DNA of 19,122 nucleotides from Puniceicoccales bacterium (lineage in GTDB: Bacteria; Verrucomicrobiota; Verrucomicrobiia; Opitutales; UBA953): positions 1-19,122 of the forward strand of contig JAITXH010000188.1 in the NCBI GenBank assembly GCA_031284845.1, in the 5' to 3' direction. The translations under genes were made by a program, and so were the position numbers. This document shows, piece after piece, positions 7,630-16,099 of the stretch. Under the pieces are notes generated by a model. That model had not been told where the DNA came from and did no database searches. It saw only the letters and a list, made by a program, of their open reading frames with translations. Position 1 is the stretch's first letter. Each line of letters begins with the position of its first letter.

Positions 7630-10600
7630 TCACCCGCGGGCCGCATATCCCGCGATCACCCGGAGCAACTTCTCCGCCTCACCGTCCGCATCATGCCACC
7701 AATCCACGGCCCATATCCGGTGCAACTGCCAGCCAAGCCCCTCGAGGACGTCCCGACGCAGTTTATCGCGATCCCGCGCGGTCGCGGCATTTTGGTAAGA
7801 TTGCCCATCGCACTCAATCCCCAGCAGGTAGCGCCCCGACACCAAGGGGGCAAGCACCGCCAGGTCCACCCGGTAGCCGGAACACCCCACGCGCACATGC
7901 ACCGCGTAGCCCGCAGCGCGGATGCGCTCTGCGACCATGTGCACAAACCCGGCGTCCGGCTCATGCGCATCCCGGGGCATCACAAGGCCAGTTCCACCAC
8001 CGCGTTCTGCATATTCGAGAAATTGCCTCAAGCCGTCCACCCCCGGTGCATGCACACGCGCCGTATCCACCTGCCCGGCACGAAGCCCGCTGAAGACCAG
8101 CAACTCACGCTTCGCACGAGTCACCGCGACATTGAGCCGGCGTTCGCCGCCCTCGCGATTCAACGGGCCGAAATTCATCGAGACTTTGCCACTCTCGTCC
8201 GCACCATAGCAGATCGAGAAAAGGATCACGTCGCGCTCGTCGCCCTGCACGTTCTCAAGGTTTTTTACAAAAACAGGTTCGCCCTCCACCGGCGATTCAT
8301 CCCCGAAGTGGCGCTCAATGGCAGGGTCTTTGCGCCGTTCGTTGTCGAGCAAGTTCTCGATGAGCTGCTGCTGGGCCAAGCTGAATGTGACGACGCCGAA
8401 GGAGCGCGGCGGGCCATCTGCCCGCAACCGGCGCATAAGCTCGGCGACGAGGGCATCGGCCTCGACACGGTTCGTGCGCGTTTTCCCCTTGTCGTAACGC
8501 GCCTCCGGCAAATGAATGAAGCGCACACCGCCGCGCTGCGCATCAGGCGCAGGGAAGGTAAGCAGCCCGCCATCGTAGTAGCGCTCGTTGCTGAACGCGA
8601 TAAGGCTCTCATGGCGGCTGCGGTAGTGCCATTGAAGACGCTTGCGCGGAAAACCGCCCGCGAGCAGGTCGTCGAGGATGCTTTCGAGGTCTTCACATAC
8701 AGTCTCATCGGCGTTCTCCGCGTCGTCATCGCCCGGTGAGGCTGCGAAAAAGTTCGTCGGCGGGAGCTGCTTGGAATCGCCCACCACGATGAGTTGTTTG
8801 CCGCGGGCAATAGCCCCGACAGCATCCCAAACAGCGATCTGCGAAGCTTCGTCAAAAATGACGATGTCGAAGAGCGCGTGTGAAGGCTCAAGATACTGGG
8901 CGACGGAGAGAGGACTCATCAACACGCAGGGCTTGAGGCGCGGAAGAAGATTCGGGATGCGGCGCAGCAACTGGCGCACGGGGAGATGGCGCATCTTTTT
9001 TGCAAGCTCTTTGCGCAAAAGCGTCAACTCGGCCTGCGGGACACTGGCATCTGAAACGCCGTCCCGTGGCACGCCTGCCGCAAGGCGCGTCCGGAGCGTA
9101 TCGCGGGCGAGCACCAACGCCGCTTCATCCAACTCGCGGAAACGCGTGATGCGCTCCTCGTGTTCGCGCCCGAAGAAGCCGCGCAAAGCGCCGTCCTCTT
9201 CGATAATGGCGTCGAGGAGGGCGTGGCGGAAACTGCGCTCGAAGAGAGCGGGAAGGTCCGGCTGCCCCGGCACGTCCGGCGGCGGTGCCTCAAGCTGCGC
9301 GACGAGCGGAGCAAGGCCGAGCCGGACGGCCTCATTGCGGGCTTTTTGCCAAAAACACCATTCGCGGATTTGGCCCCAGTCGGCAGGCAGGCCTTCGGCA
9401 AATGCGAGAATAGCAGCGGGATAATCCGACGCATCCTCGAGGTGCCCGCGGCGCAAGCCGGACGTGCCCGCGAGGGCATCAAATGCACGCTTGAACACAG
9501 TGCGGGCCGCACGGAAAGCCGCCAGCCGCGCCCACGCCGCCACGCAGTCTTCGTGCGCTTCCGGAGATTCGTCAAAAAGAACCGCGAGGCGGTGGCGTAT
9601 GTGTTCCAGCCGGGCGGCCTCACCCCCAGAGCAAGCATCCATGCAGGCGTGGAAGAGAAGCCCCCGTGCGCGGATGCGGTCGAGGGCGTCCGGTGCAGGT
9701 TCGCCTCCGGCCCAAAGCCGCCCGAGGCAGGCGCGGGCAGCAGGCGCGGCGGCGGCAAGCGCAGCATTCACCGCACGCAAGCGGAGAGCGGCCTGCAAGA
9801 CGGCAGAGACCATCTCGTGGTCTTTGAGCGCGGCGACAGCACTCGATGCCGACACCCGCAATACCGCACGCAGTTGGCTGCGGACTTTGCCCGCATGAAA
9901 CCAGCCGGGGAGAAACCATGAGTGGAGCGCCTTGCTCCAGCGCTCATCCAACGCGGGCAAATCCACCGCGAGCAGCTTTTCCTCATCATAGGCAGACAGC
10001 TTTTCGCGAAGCGCGGCACGCTCGGCAGCGAGTGAAAACCATGTGTTGATGTCCTCACCAAGGCGGCTCCAGGGCGTGCTGACAAAAGCCGGCGCAGGTG
10101 GCCCCGGAAGGTCAACCAGACCCTCCGCAAGCTCTCCCGCGCAGGCCAGCATCCTGCTGGAGAATCCGGGGATGCCCAGCCAGTCAAACAGGCTGCGGGT
10201 GGCGGTGCCAAGCTCGCGGGCGGCAGCGGCGAGCCTGCGGGCGCACTCAAGCACATGCTCCGACCACGCGGGTGCCCACTCCTCGCAGGTAAATGGAGCG
10301 AGTGCATGCCAGCCCAGCGGGGCGAGCGGGCGGGCGCGTTCCTGAAGCAGACGCACAAGCTCGCGGGCATGTTCAAGGGCACCGGGCGATGTATCGGGAA
10401 AGGGCGTCGGCCAGGCGTCGAGCCGGACGACCGCCTCGTCCCGCCGGGGCAAGAGGTAGTCCAGGCAATCCCACGCGCTCAAGCCGCAAGCGCGGTGCCG
10501 CTTCAAGGCGCGGGCGTGGACGTTGAGCGCGTCGCGGTTTTTCCCAAGCTCGGCGGCGCGGCGCTCCCATTCATCGCCGACATGGGTGGCGGTGGTTTTG

Positions 10601-11787
10601 AGCGCTTCGGCAAACTGGGCAAGCACGCCCGTTTTCCCGGTTTTGTTGGAATGCAGCTCAAGGCAAAACGGTTCCAGACCGTCCTCCCGGAGCCGACGGT
10701 GGACGACATCGAGAGCGGCGCGTTTTTCGGCGACAAAGAGGATGCGTTTCCCCTGCGCCAGACAGTGCGCGATGATGTTTGTGATCGTCTGCGACTTGCC
10801 GGTGCCGGGCGGACCTTCGAGCACGAAGTCATGCCCGGCGGCAGCGGCCATCACGGCGGCCAGTTGCGAGGAGTCGGCGCTGCGCGGACAATACACAGCG
10901 TGCGGCGCAAAACTGTCGTCAAGCTGCTCAGGCTGGACGTTATCCAGCGCACGCGGATAAGCCGTGCCAGATCCATTGACGAGGTGGCCGATGACGCGGT
11001 TTTTCATGAGTGCGTCAAGCCGGTCGGCCAAATCTTTCCAAAGCAGAAATTTGGTGAATGAAAACTGCCCCAGCCACACCTCCGCCTTGACCTCCCAGCC
11101 GGCGATGTCGCGCACCGCATCGCTGAAAATCTGGAAGACGCGGGCGACATCCACCCCCTTGGCATCTTCGGGAAGCGGATCCAGCCCGTGTATCTCTTTT
11201 TTGAAATCCCGGCGCAGCATCTCAAGCAGGGTGACGTTGACGCGCGTTTCCTCATCGAGCCGGCGCAGGAAGAAACCCTCGAGCACGGACTTGCGCTTTA
11301 GCTCGACCGGCACGAGGAGAAGCGGAGCACGCAGCACGCGTTCACCGTGTCCGCCCTCGCGCCACTCCAGTATCCCGATGGCGGCAAAGAGCGTATTGGC
11401 ACCACTCTCTTCCAGAGAGCCACGGGTGGCGCGGTAGAGTTCCGTGAGGCGGCTGGTGTGCGCGGCGGCGGCGAGATCCGTGTGCAGGCAGCGGCGCAGA
11501 GCGAGTGCCTCATGCAGGTATTTCTCCAGCGCGGCGGCCTGCTCCGGCCCAGTGGTGGCGGTGAGTTCGGGTTGCGGGCGCAAGGCGAGTTCGCGATCAG
11601 AAGTCAGTTCATCCTCCATGTGCGCCGGGCTTTGGGAAAGGATGCGGAGCGTTGTCCGCGTCTCGCGGAAGTTGAGCAGACGGTTGCGCAGGCTCAAATC
11701 GAGCAGTCGGCTTTTCCACTGGTCTATGCGTGCCGGAGCATGGCCGAGTGTAGCGGGAGTAGCGGGCGGGATGTCAGGATTTGGCAT
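7630..11787 (-). CDS. DUF4011 - SF1 helicase - Vsr/MTES_1575-type nuclease, putative anti-phage defence protein
   Basis: 1385 residues. The N-terminal DUF4011 region (about 20-270) begins with 'WKSRLLDLSLRNRLLNF', typical of that family. The helicase is of the Upf1-like SF1 class: Walker A GPPGTGKS (325-332), motif II DEAS (979-982), motif III VGDSKQLPP (1002-1010), YRSRHESL (1055-1062), NVQGDERDV (1179-1187) and VAVTRAKRE (1220-1228, motif VI). A long helical insert of about 550 residues lies between motifs I and II. The C-terminus (about 1285-1385) is a PD-(D/E)xK fold nuclease of the Vsr/DUF559 relatives: D1308, then E1325-C-D1327, ARDRDKLRR and RIWAVDWW. All key motifs are intact. From memory, a single protein of this order (DUF4011-helicase-Vsr, called Hhe) has been reported as anti-phage; this could not be checked here. 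It stands alone between tsf and pfk, divergent from pfk. Confidence 0.9.
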   Translation of the reverse strand: MPNPDIPPATPATLGHAPARIDQWKSRLLDLSLRNRLLNFRETRTTLRILSQSPAHMEDELTSDRELALRPQPELTATTGPEQAAALEKYLHEALALRRCLHTDLAAAAHTSRLTELYRATRGSLEESGANTLFAAIGILEWREGGHGERVLRAPLLLVPVELKRKSVLEGFFLRRLDEETRVNVTLLEMLRRDFKKEIHGLDPLPEDAKGVDVARVFQIFSDAVRDIAGWEVKAEVWLGQFSFTKFLLWKDLADRLDALMKNRVIGHLVNGSGTAYPRALDNVQPEQLDDSFAPHAVYCPRSADSSQLAAVMAAAAGHDFVLEGPPGTGKSQTITNIIAHCLAQGKRILFVAEKRAALDVVHRRLREDGLEPFCLELHSNKTGKTGVLAQFAEALKTTATHVGDEWERRAAELGKNRDALNVHARALKRHRACGLSAWDCLDYLLPRRDEAVVRLDAWPTPFPDTSPGALEHARELVRLLQERARPLAPLGWHALAPFTCEEWAPAWSEHVLECARRLAAAARELGTATRSLFDWLGIPGFSSRMLACAGELAEGLVDLPGPPAPAFVSTPWSRLGEDINTWFSLAAERAALREKLSAYDEEKLLAVDLPALDERWSKALHSWFLPGWFHAGKVRSQLRAVLRVSASSAVAALKDHEMVSAVLQAALRLRAVNAALAAAAPAARACLGRLWAGGEPAPDALDRIRARGLLFHACMDACSGGEAARLEHIRHRLAVLFDESPEAHEDCVAAWARLAAFRAARTVFKRAFDALAGTSGLRRGHLEDASDYPAAILAFAEGLPADWGQIREWCFWQKARNEAVRLGLAPLVAQLEAPPPDVPGQPDLPALFERSFRHALLDAIIEEDGALRGFFGREHEERITRFRELDEAALVLARDTLRTRLAAGVPRDGVSDASVPQAELTLLRKELAKKMRHLPVRQLLRRIPNLLPRLKPCVLMSPLSVAQYLEPSHALFDIVIFDEASQIAVWDAVGAIARGKQLIVVGDSKQLPPTNFFAASPGDDDAENADETVCEDLESILDDLLAGGFPRKRLQWHYRSRHESLIAFSNERYYDGGLLTFPAPDAQRGGVRFIHLPEARYDKGKTRTNRVEADALVAELMRRLRADGPPRSFGVVTFSLAQQQLIENLLDNERRKDPAIERHFGDESPVEGEPVFVKNLENVQGDERDVILFSICYGADESGKVSMNFGPLNREGGERRLNVAVTRAKRELLVFSGLRAGQVDTARVHAPGVDGLRQFLEYAERGGGTGLVMPRDAHEPDAGFVHMVAERIRAAGYAVHVRVGCSGYRVDLAVLAPLVSGRYLLGIECDGQSYQNAATARDRDKLRRDVLEGLGWQLHRIWAVDWWHDADGEAEKLLRVIAGYAARG

Positions 11788-11959
11788 AATAGCTCAAGGT
11801 TGGTCATTAATTCGCATATTTCACGAGAATTCGCACCGCATTGCCGCATATTTCAAAAGCACAGCATTGCGCTGCGGACTTCGCCCCGTGCGCCTCCCAA
11901 GTTTTTCCCGTGACTTGAAAAGCACCTCTCATTAGTAAACGCCTCTCATTTTATCAAAG
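11788..11959. promoter_or_regulatory. Divergent intergenic region with short direct repeats
   Basis: These 172 bases must hold the promoters of the helicase gene (leftward) and of pfk (rightward). CGCATATTTCA occurs twice in the same direction, at 11813-11823 and 11845-11855, 32 bases apart. CCTCTCATT also occurs twice just before pfk, with starts 17 bases apart (about 11926 and 11943). These could be binding sites for one regulator. I could not identify convincing -35/-10 boxes. Confidence 0.35.
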
Positions 11960-13051
11960 ATGCCCAAGAAAATACTCATAGCCACCAGCGGTGGCGATTG
12001 CCCCGGATTAAACGCCGTCCTGCGTTCCTTCGTAAAACGCGCCAGCCTCGAGCCGGAGTGGGAAGTGTGGGCCAGCCTGCAATCCTTCAACGGCTTGCTG
12101 TCCATCCCGCAACGCCTGATCCGGCTGGATAAAAAGGTGGTGTCGGGCATCCACGTCAAGGGTGGCACCATCATCGGCACGACGAAAGAATCCGGGCCAT
12201 TCAACTGGCCGGTAAAGCAAGCCGATGGCACACTGACTTACGTGGATCGCTCCGATGAGATGATAAAAATTTGCCGCTATGCAGATTTTGCCGCCGTCGT
12301 GAATATCGGTGGAGACGGGTCACAAAAGATGTCGCAACGGCTTTTTGAAAAGGGTCTTCCAATCATCGGCATCCCCAAGACCATTGATAACGACCTTTGC
12401 GCGACAGATCTCACCTTCGGGTTCCAATCTGCGGTGGATGTGGCAACGGAGGCCGTTGACCGTCTGGTGAGCACGGCGGAAAGCCACAACCGAATTCAAA
12501 TTCTTGAGCTTATGGGGAAACATTCCGGGTGGATTGCCTTGCATGCGGCCATCGCCGGCGGCGCTGAAATTTGCCTCATCCCGGAAATCCCCTACGACAT
12601 CGCCAAAATCAAGCGCTTCCTCCTCGAACGTTTCGCCGGAGAAAAACCATTTGCCGTGGTCGCCATCGCCGAGGGCGCCATGCCCAGAGGCGGCAAGGCC
12701 ATGGGCACCAAAATGCACGCGAACATCAGCGATAAACTGGCCGGGGCCGCCGAGCGCTTTGCAAGCGAGTTGAAAGAAGCCGGCATAGAATCGAGCATCC
12801 GTTGCACAATACTCGGGCACGTCCAGCGCGGTGGCATACCCGTGGCGTTCGATCGCGTCCTGGGGGCACAATACGGAGTCAAGGCCTTCGAGATGATCAA
12901 GGAGGGACGCTTCGGGCACATGGTCTCTTATCAAAACTCAGAGATGACCGCAGTCCCCTTCACCGAGGCCATCCGCCAACTCAAAACCGTTGAGCCGGAC
13001 TCCTACCTCGTGCATGCCGCCAAGAGCATCAACATCTGCTTCGGCGATTGA
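11960..13051 (+). CDS. 6-phosphofructokinase (phosphoryl donor ATP or PPi uncertain)
   Basis: 363 residues of the PfkA fold. It phosphorylates fructose 6-phosphate to the 1,6-bisphosphate, the committed step of glycolysis. Motifs are the nucleotide/pyrophosphate loop TSGGDCPGLNA (9-19), GGDGS (117-121), the catalytic loop PKTIDND (139-145) with the base D143, MGKHSGW (185-191), and the substrate-binding 'LGHVQRGG' near residue 280. The glycine in GGDGS (E. coli position 104) is ATP-like, while the lysine in PKTIDND (E. coli position 124, glycine in classical ATP enzymes) is found in PPi enzymes and in some ATP enzymes of other groups. The donor cannot be set from sequence alone. No Shine-Dalgarno is evident. 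The FkbH-like gene starts 31 bases after the stop, so the two may share a transcript. Confidence 0.93.
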   Translation: MPKKILIATSGGDCPGLNAVLRSFVKRASLEPEWEVWASLQSFNGLLSIPQRLIRLDKKVVSGIHVKGGTIIGTTKESGPFNWPVKQADGTLTYVDRSDEMIKICRYADFAAVVNIGGDGSQKMSQRLFEKGLPIIGIPKTIDNDLCATDLTFGFQSAVDVATEAVDRLVSTAESHNRIQILELMGKHSGWIALHAAIAGGAEICLIPEIPYDIAKIKRFLLERFAGEKPFAVVAIAEGAMPRGGKAMGTKMHANISDKLAGAAERFASELKEAGIESSIRCTILGHVQRGGIPVAFDRVLGAQYGVKAFEMIKEGRFGHMVSYQNSEMTAVPFTEAIRQLKTVEPDSYLVHAAKSINICFGD

Positions 13052-13082
13052 AAACAAGAGATCCCCCACGCATGGACGCACA

Positions 13083-15266
13083 ATGAATATCTCGCTTTCA
13101 GAAGAGGCACTGGCGGCATTAGACACCGCAGGAGTGCGCGCCTTATTGCAGGCCATGCCGGAAGAACGCACCGCAGCGGCACTGCTCCCGGCAGTGCGCC
13201 GTTGGGCGCAAGTAGATTTGGCCACAGTGCGAGCATTTATGGATTGTTGGCCGGAGCCGGCGGCGGCAACGGCGCAGGTCGCAGAAGAGGTGGCGCGGCA
13301 GAGCGCTATGGGGCGTTGGCTCGCAGCAGAGCTGGCCCAGCAAGCGGGCGATACCACCCGGGCACTTCGCGCATGGGAAGGCATCATCGAGGCAGGCGGC
13401 AGCGGGCAAATGGCAGCGGCGCTACTGGCGCGGACGCGCCTGCTGGCACAGGCGGGCGATGCAGACGGGGCACTGGCAACGCTGCGCAGGATGCTGCGCG
13501 ACGCCGGGGCAAATGGACAGGCGACGCGGGCACAGGCAGACAAGTTGTATGTGCGGATTGCGCCAAAAGTCTCCACCCCGGTAGCAGGACGGGCAGTGCG
13601 CATCGCCGTGCTTGGCTCAGGCACCACGGCATTTCTGATCCCCATGTTGCGCATGGCAGCGGTGCGGGACGGATTTGCGCCAGTGTTTTACGAAGGACCC
13701 TACGGAGCTTTCCGCCAGGAAATACTCGACGCAGAATCGGGCTTATTCGCCTTCAAGCCGGATTTCGTCATCTTGGCGACCCACTGGCGCGATGCGCATT
13801 TCCCGGCCTTTTCCAACGAGCCGGAAAAGGCGGTGGAAGAGGTCGCAAAAGAATTTCAACAATTGTGGGCGGCATTGCTCGCACGGCACCCATGCACACT
13901 CGTGCAAAACAATTTTGACGTGCCGTGGGACGACCCTTCTGGGCACTTGGGGCAAGTCGAAGCGGGGAGCCGCCCTGCATGCCTGCGCCGCCTCAACCTG
14001 CGGCTGACCGAACTGGCCCCGCACAGTGTGCTGGTGGCCGATTTTGACTCTGCTGCGGCATCTTACGGCAAAGCGCGGTGGGCCTCCCCCAGGCAGTGGT
14101 TCATGAGCAAGCAACACCCGGCGCTGGAGTGCCTGCCGGAAGTGGCAGACTTGTGGATGGCACTGATCCGGGCAGCAGCAGGGTTGTCAAAAAAAGTGCT
14201 GGTGCTGGATTTGGATAATACGCTGTGGGCGGGAACCATCGGAGAAGACGGTTTGCAGGGAATCCGCGTCGGAGCACCATCCGCAGAAGGCGAAGCACAC
14301 GCCGCATTGCAACGCTACGCCCTGGAGTTGAAAGAACGCGGGGTGCTTCTGGCCGTGTGCTCAAAGAACAACATGGCGGATGCACGCCTGCCCTTTGAAA
14401 AACACGACGGGATGCTACTGAGCTTGGACGATTTTGTAGCATTTTCCGCCAATTGGGAAAACAAGGCCGACAATTTGAAACGGATGGCGCAAGCACTCAA
14501 TCTGGGCGTGGACAGCTTCGTATTCCTCGACGACAACCCGGTGGAACGCGCACTGGTGCGGCAGGCCCTGCCGGGCGTCGCCGTGCCGGAGGTGGGCCGC
14601 GACCCGGCAGAATATGTGGAGATATTGCACCGCGGGCGCTGGTTCGATTCACCGCGGATTTCGGCGGAAGACAGGAAACGGCACGCGAGCTACAAAGCCA
14701 ATGCCGCACGAGACACACTTCAGGCGACCGTGGCCGACATGGACTCCTTTTTGCGCCACTTGGAGATGCGGGTGACACGCGGCGCATTCGACGCGACGGT
14801 GCTCGACCGCGTAGCACAACTGCTGGGCAAGACCAACCAGTTCAACCTGACCACGCGCCGCCACTCGCTGGAGCAGGTGCGCCGCCTGGCAGAGACACCT
14901 TCGGTGTGGACGCAGTGGTTCCGCCTCGAAGATAAGTTCGGCGACAATGGACTGATCGGCGTGATGATTGCGACCCCGGCAGAGGCCGATACATGGGAAG
15001 TGGATACCTTTTTGATGAGTTGCCGGGTCATCGGACGGCGCATGGAGGACTACATGGCCGCGACTCTGCTGGATGCGGCGCGGCAGCGGGGCATCCGCCG
15101 CGTCATCGGGCGCTATCTGCCGACGGCGAAAAACGGAATGGTGGCAAAGCTTTACGAACGCCTGGGATTTGCCGCCGACCCAAGTGGACAAAAGGAAGTG
15201 TTCGTGTTTGACCTTACGGCAAAGGCGTTTTCCATGCCGGAGTATTTCCAAACAAAGGTCTCTTGA
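13083..15266 (+). CDS. FkbH-like protein (TPR-like, SGNH-like, HAD-IIIC and GNAT-like parts)
   Basis: 727 residues from the ATG at 13083; the longer frame from 12990 overlaps pfk and is unlikely. The N-terminal 165 residues are Ala-rich helical repeats resembling TPRs. From R173 (RIAVLGSGTTAF) runs the FkbH N-terminal domain, a hydrolase-like alpha/beta fold. The HAD-IIIC core has D376-L-D378-N-T-L-W, SKNN (motif II) and FLD483-D484-NP (motif IV), so its catalytic aspartates are present. The C-terminal part (about 575-715), with KTNQFNLTTRR at 583 and VDTFLMSCRVIGR, is GNAT-like. In polyketide pathways FkbH loads a glyceryl unit from 1,3-bisphosphoglycerate onto a carrier protein; relatives also occur in surface-glycan loci. 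No carrier protein is encoded here. An EpsI-like gene starts 12 bases downstream, favouring a surface-polymer role. Confidence 0.9.
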   Translation: MNISLSEEALAALDTAGVRALLQAMPEERTAAALLPAVRRWAQVDLATVRAFMDCWPEPAAATAQVAEEVARQSAMGRWLAAELAQQAGDTTRALRAWEGIIEAGGSGQMAAALLARTRLLAQAGDADGALATLRRMLRDAGANGQATRAQADKLYVRIAPKVSTPVAGRAVRIAVLGSGTTAFLIPMLRMAAVRDGFAPVFYEGPYGAFRQEILDAESGLFAFKPDFVILATHWRDAHFPAFSNEPEKAVEEVAKEFQQLWAALLARHPCTLVQNNFDVPWDDPSGHLGQVEAGSRPACLRRLNLRLTELAPHSVLVADFDSAAASYGKARWASPRQWFMSKQHPALECLPEVADLWMALIRAAAGLSKKVLVLDLDNTLWAGTIGEDGLQGIRVGAPSAEGEAHAALQRYALELKERGVLLAVCSKNNMADARLPFEKHDGMLLSLDDFVAFSANWENKADNLKRMAQALNLGVDSFVFLDDNPVERALVRQALPGVAVPEVGRDPAEYVEILHRGRWFDSPRISAEDRKRHASYKANAARDTLQATVADMDSFLRHLEMRVTRGAFDATVLDRVAQLLGKTNQFNLTTRRHSLEQVRRLAETPSVWTQWFRLEDKFGDNGLIGVMIATPAEADTWEVDTFLMSCRVIGRRMEDYMAATLLDAARQRGIRRVIGRYLPTAKNGMVAKLYERLGFAADPSGQKEVFVFDLTAKAFSMPEYFQTKVS

Positions 15267-15277
15267 TTCGCATATTT
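15266..15277 (+). promoter_or_regulatory. Third copy of the ATTCGCATATTT word
   Basis: This 12-mer, just before the EpsI-like start, matches 11810-11821 exactly; the bases before it are also similar (TTGATTC here, TTAATTC there). In 19 kb several shared 12-mers are expected by chance, so a regulatory role is only a possibility. Confidence 0.15.
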
Positions 15278-15278
15278 T

Positions 15279-16016
15279 ATGAAAAAGAAGAAAATTTTTT
15301 TAATCACAGGCACGGTGATCTTGGCATGGATCGCAGGATTATTCGTATATGTCGCCGCCTTCACCAAGGTAGTCCCGAGCATCACGCAACCGATTGCACA
15401 ACTGCTCCCCACTGAGATACCGGGCTGGACATCGCGCGAGCTTTCTCTGGCGGGGACGGAGACGATGAGTGAGATCGCCAGCCAGATACTCCGGTTCGAC
15501 CAATACATCTACCGACAATACCAAAAAGGCCCCACCCATGTCGAAGTCTACGTCGCCTACTGGGGGCCGGGAAAAATCACCACCACGGATGCCGGAGTCC
15601 ACAATCCAGATTCCTGCTGGGTAAGTGCCGGATGGACGCGCGATGAGCGCGAACACGGAAAGGAAATTTCTCTGGGGACGAAAAAAATGAAACCCTTGGA
15701 ATATGGCATATATTCCAAAAAAGAGCAGCAGGAGTTCTACCGCCAGCCGGTCATTTTCTGGCACTTGGTCGGCGGAGAGGTCAATCGCTATGAAGACCAG
15801 AAACAAGGATGGCGCAGCGGAGTGCTCGGGCGCCTCGACCGGGTGCCGTTGGTCATCGCCGATTTGAAAAAATACGGTTTGAACCAGCGCCGTGAGCAGA
15901 TGTTTATCCGCATCACCGCCAACAGGTCTTTTGATGCCCTCCTGCAAGATCCCGATTTTATAAGATTACTGGAAGCCTTGGAACCACTTGGGATATTTGA
16001 AGGGCATGATTGGTAA
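15279..16016 (+). CDS. EpsI-type exosortase-associated protein (DUF3485)
   Basis: 245 residues. A Lys-rich start precedes one membrane segment (about 6-28), giving an N-in, C-out anchor with a periplasmic domain. The body has the EpsI features: 'LLPTEIPGWTSREL' (about 42-55), a 'VEVYVAYWGPGK' strand (88-99), and the family's key block H108-N-P-D-S-C113-W with G118-W119. In known systems EpsI is encoded next to, or fused to, an exosortase (the transpeptidase-like enzyme that processes PEP-CTERM proteins) in exopolysaccharide loci. No exosortase or PEP-CTERM protein is in this window. The 12-base gap after the FkbH-like gene suggests co-transcription. No terminator was seen after the stop. Confidence 0.82.
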   Translation: MKKKKIFLITGTVILAWIAGLFVYVAAFTKVVPSITQPIAQLLPTEIPGWTSRELSLAGTETMSEIASQILRFDQYIYRQYQKGPTHVEVYVAYWGPGKITTTDAGVHNPDSCWVSAGWTRDEREHGKEISLGTKKMKPLEYGIYSKKEQQEFYRQPVIFWHLVGGEVNRYEDQKQGWRSGVLGRLDRVPLVIADLKKYGLNQRREQMFIRITANRSFDALLQDPDFIRLLEALEPLGIFEGHDW

Positions 16017-16099
16017 ACGAAACGCAAACAATAATTCCTATAATCCGTAGGCATAAAATTCGCGGCAAAACTTTATTACAATGACGCCGTGGATTCTGT

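Noticed and set aside
7693..8739. 348-codon plus frame within the helicase gene
   Set aside because: It is opposite the conserved helicase motifs and nuclease domain, with no family signature.
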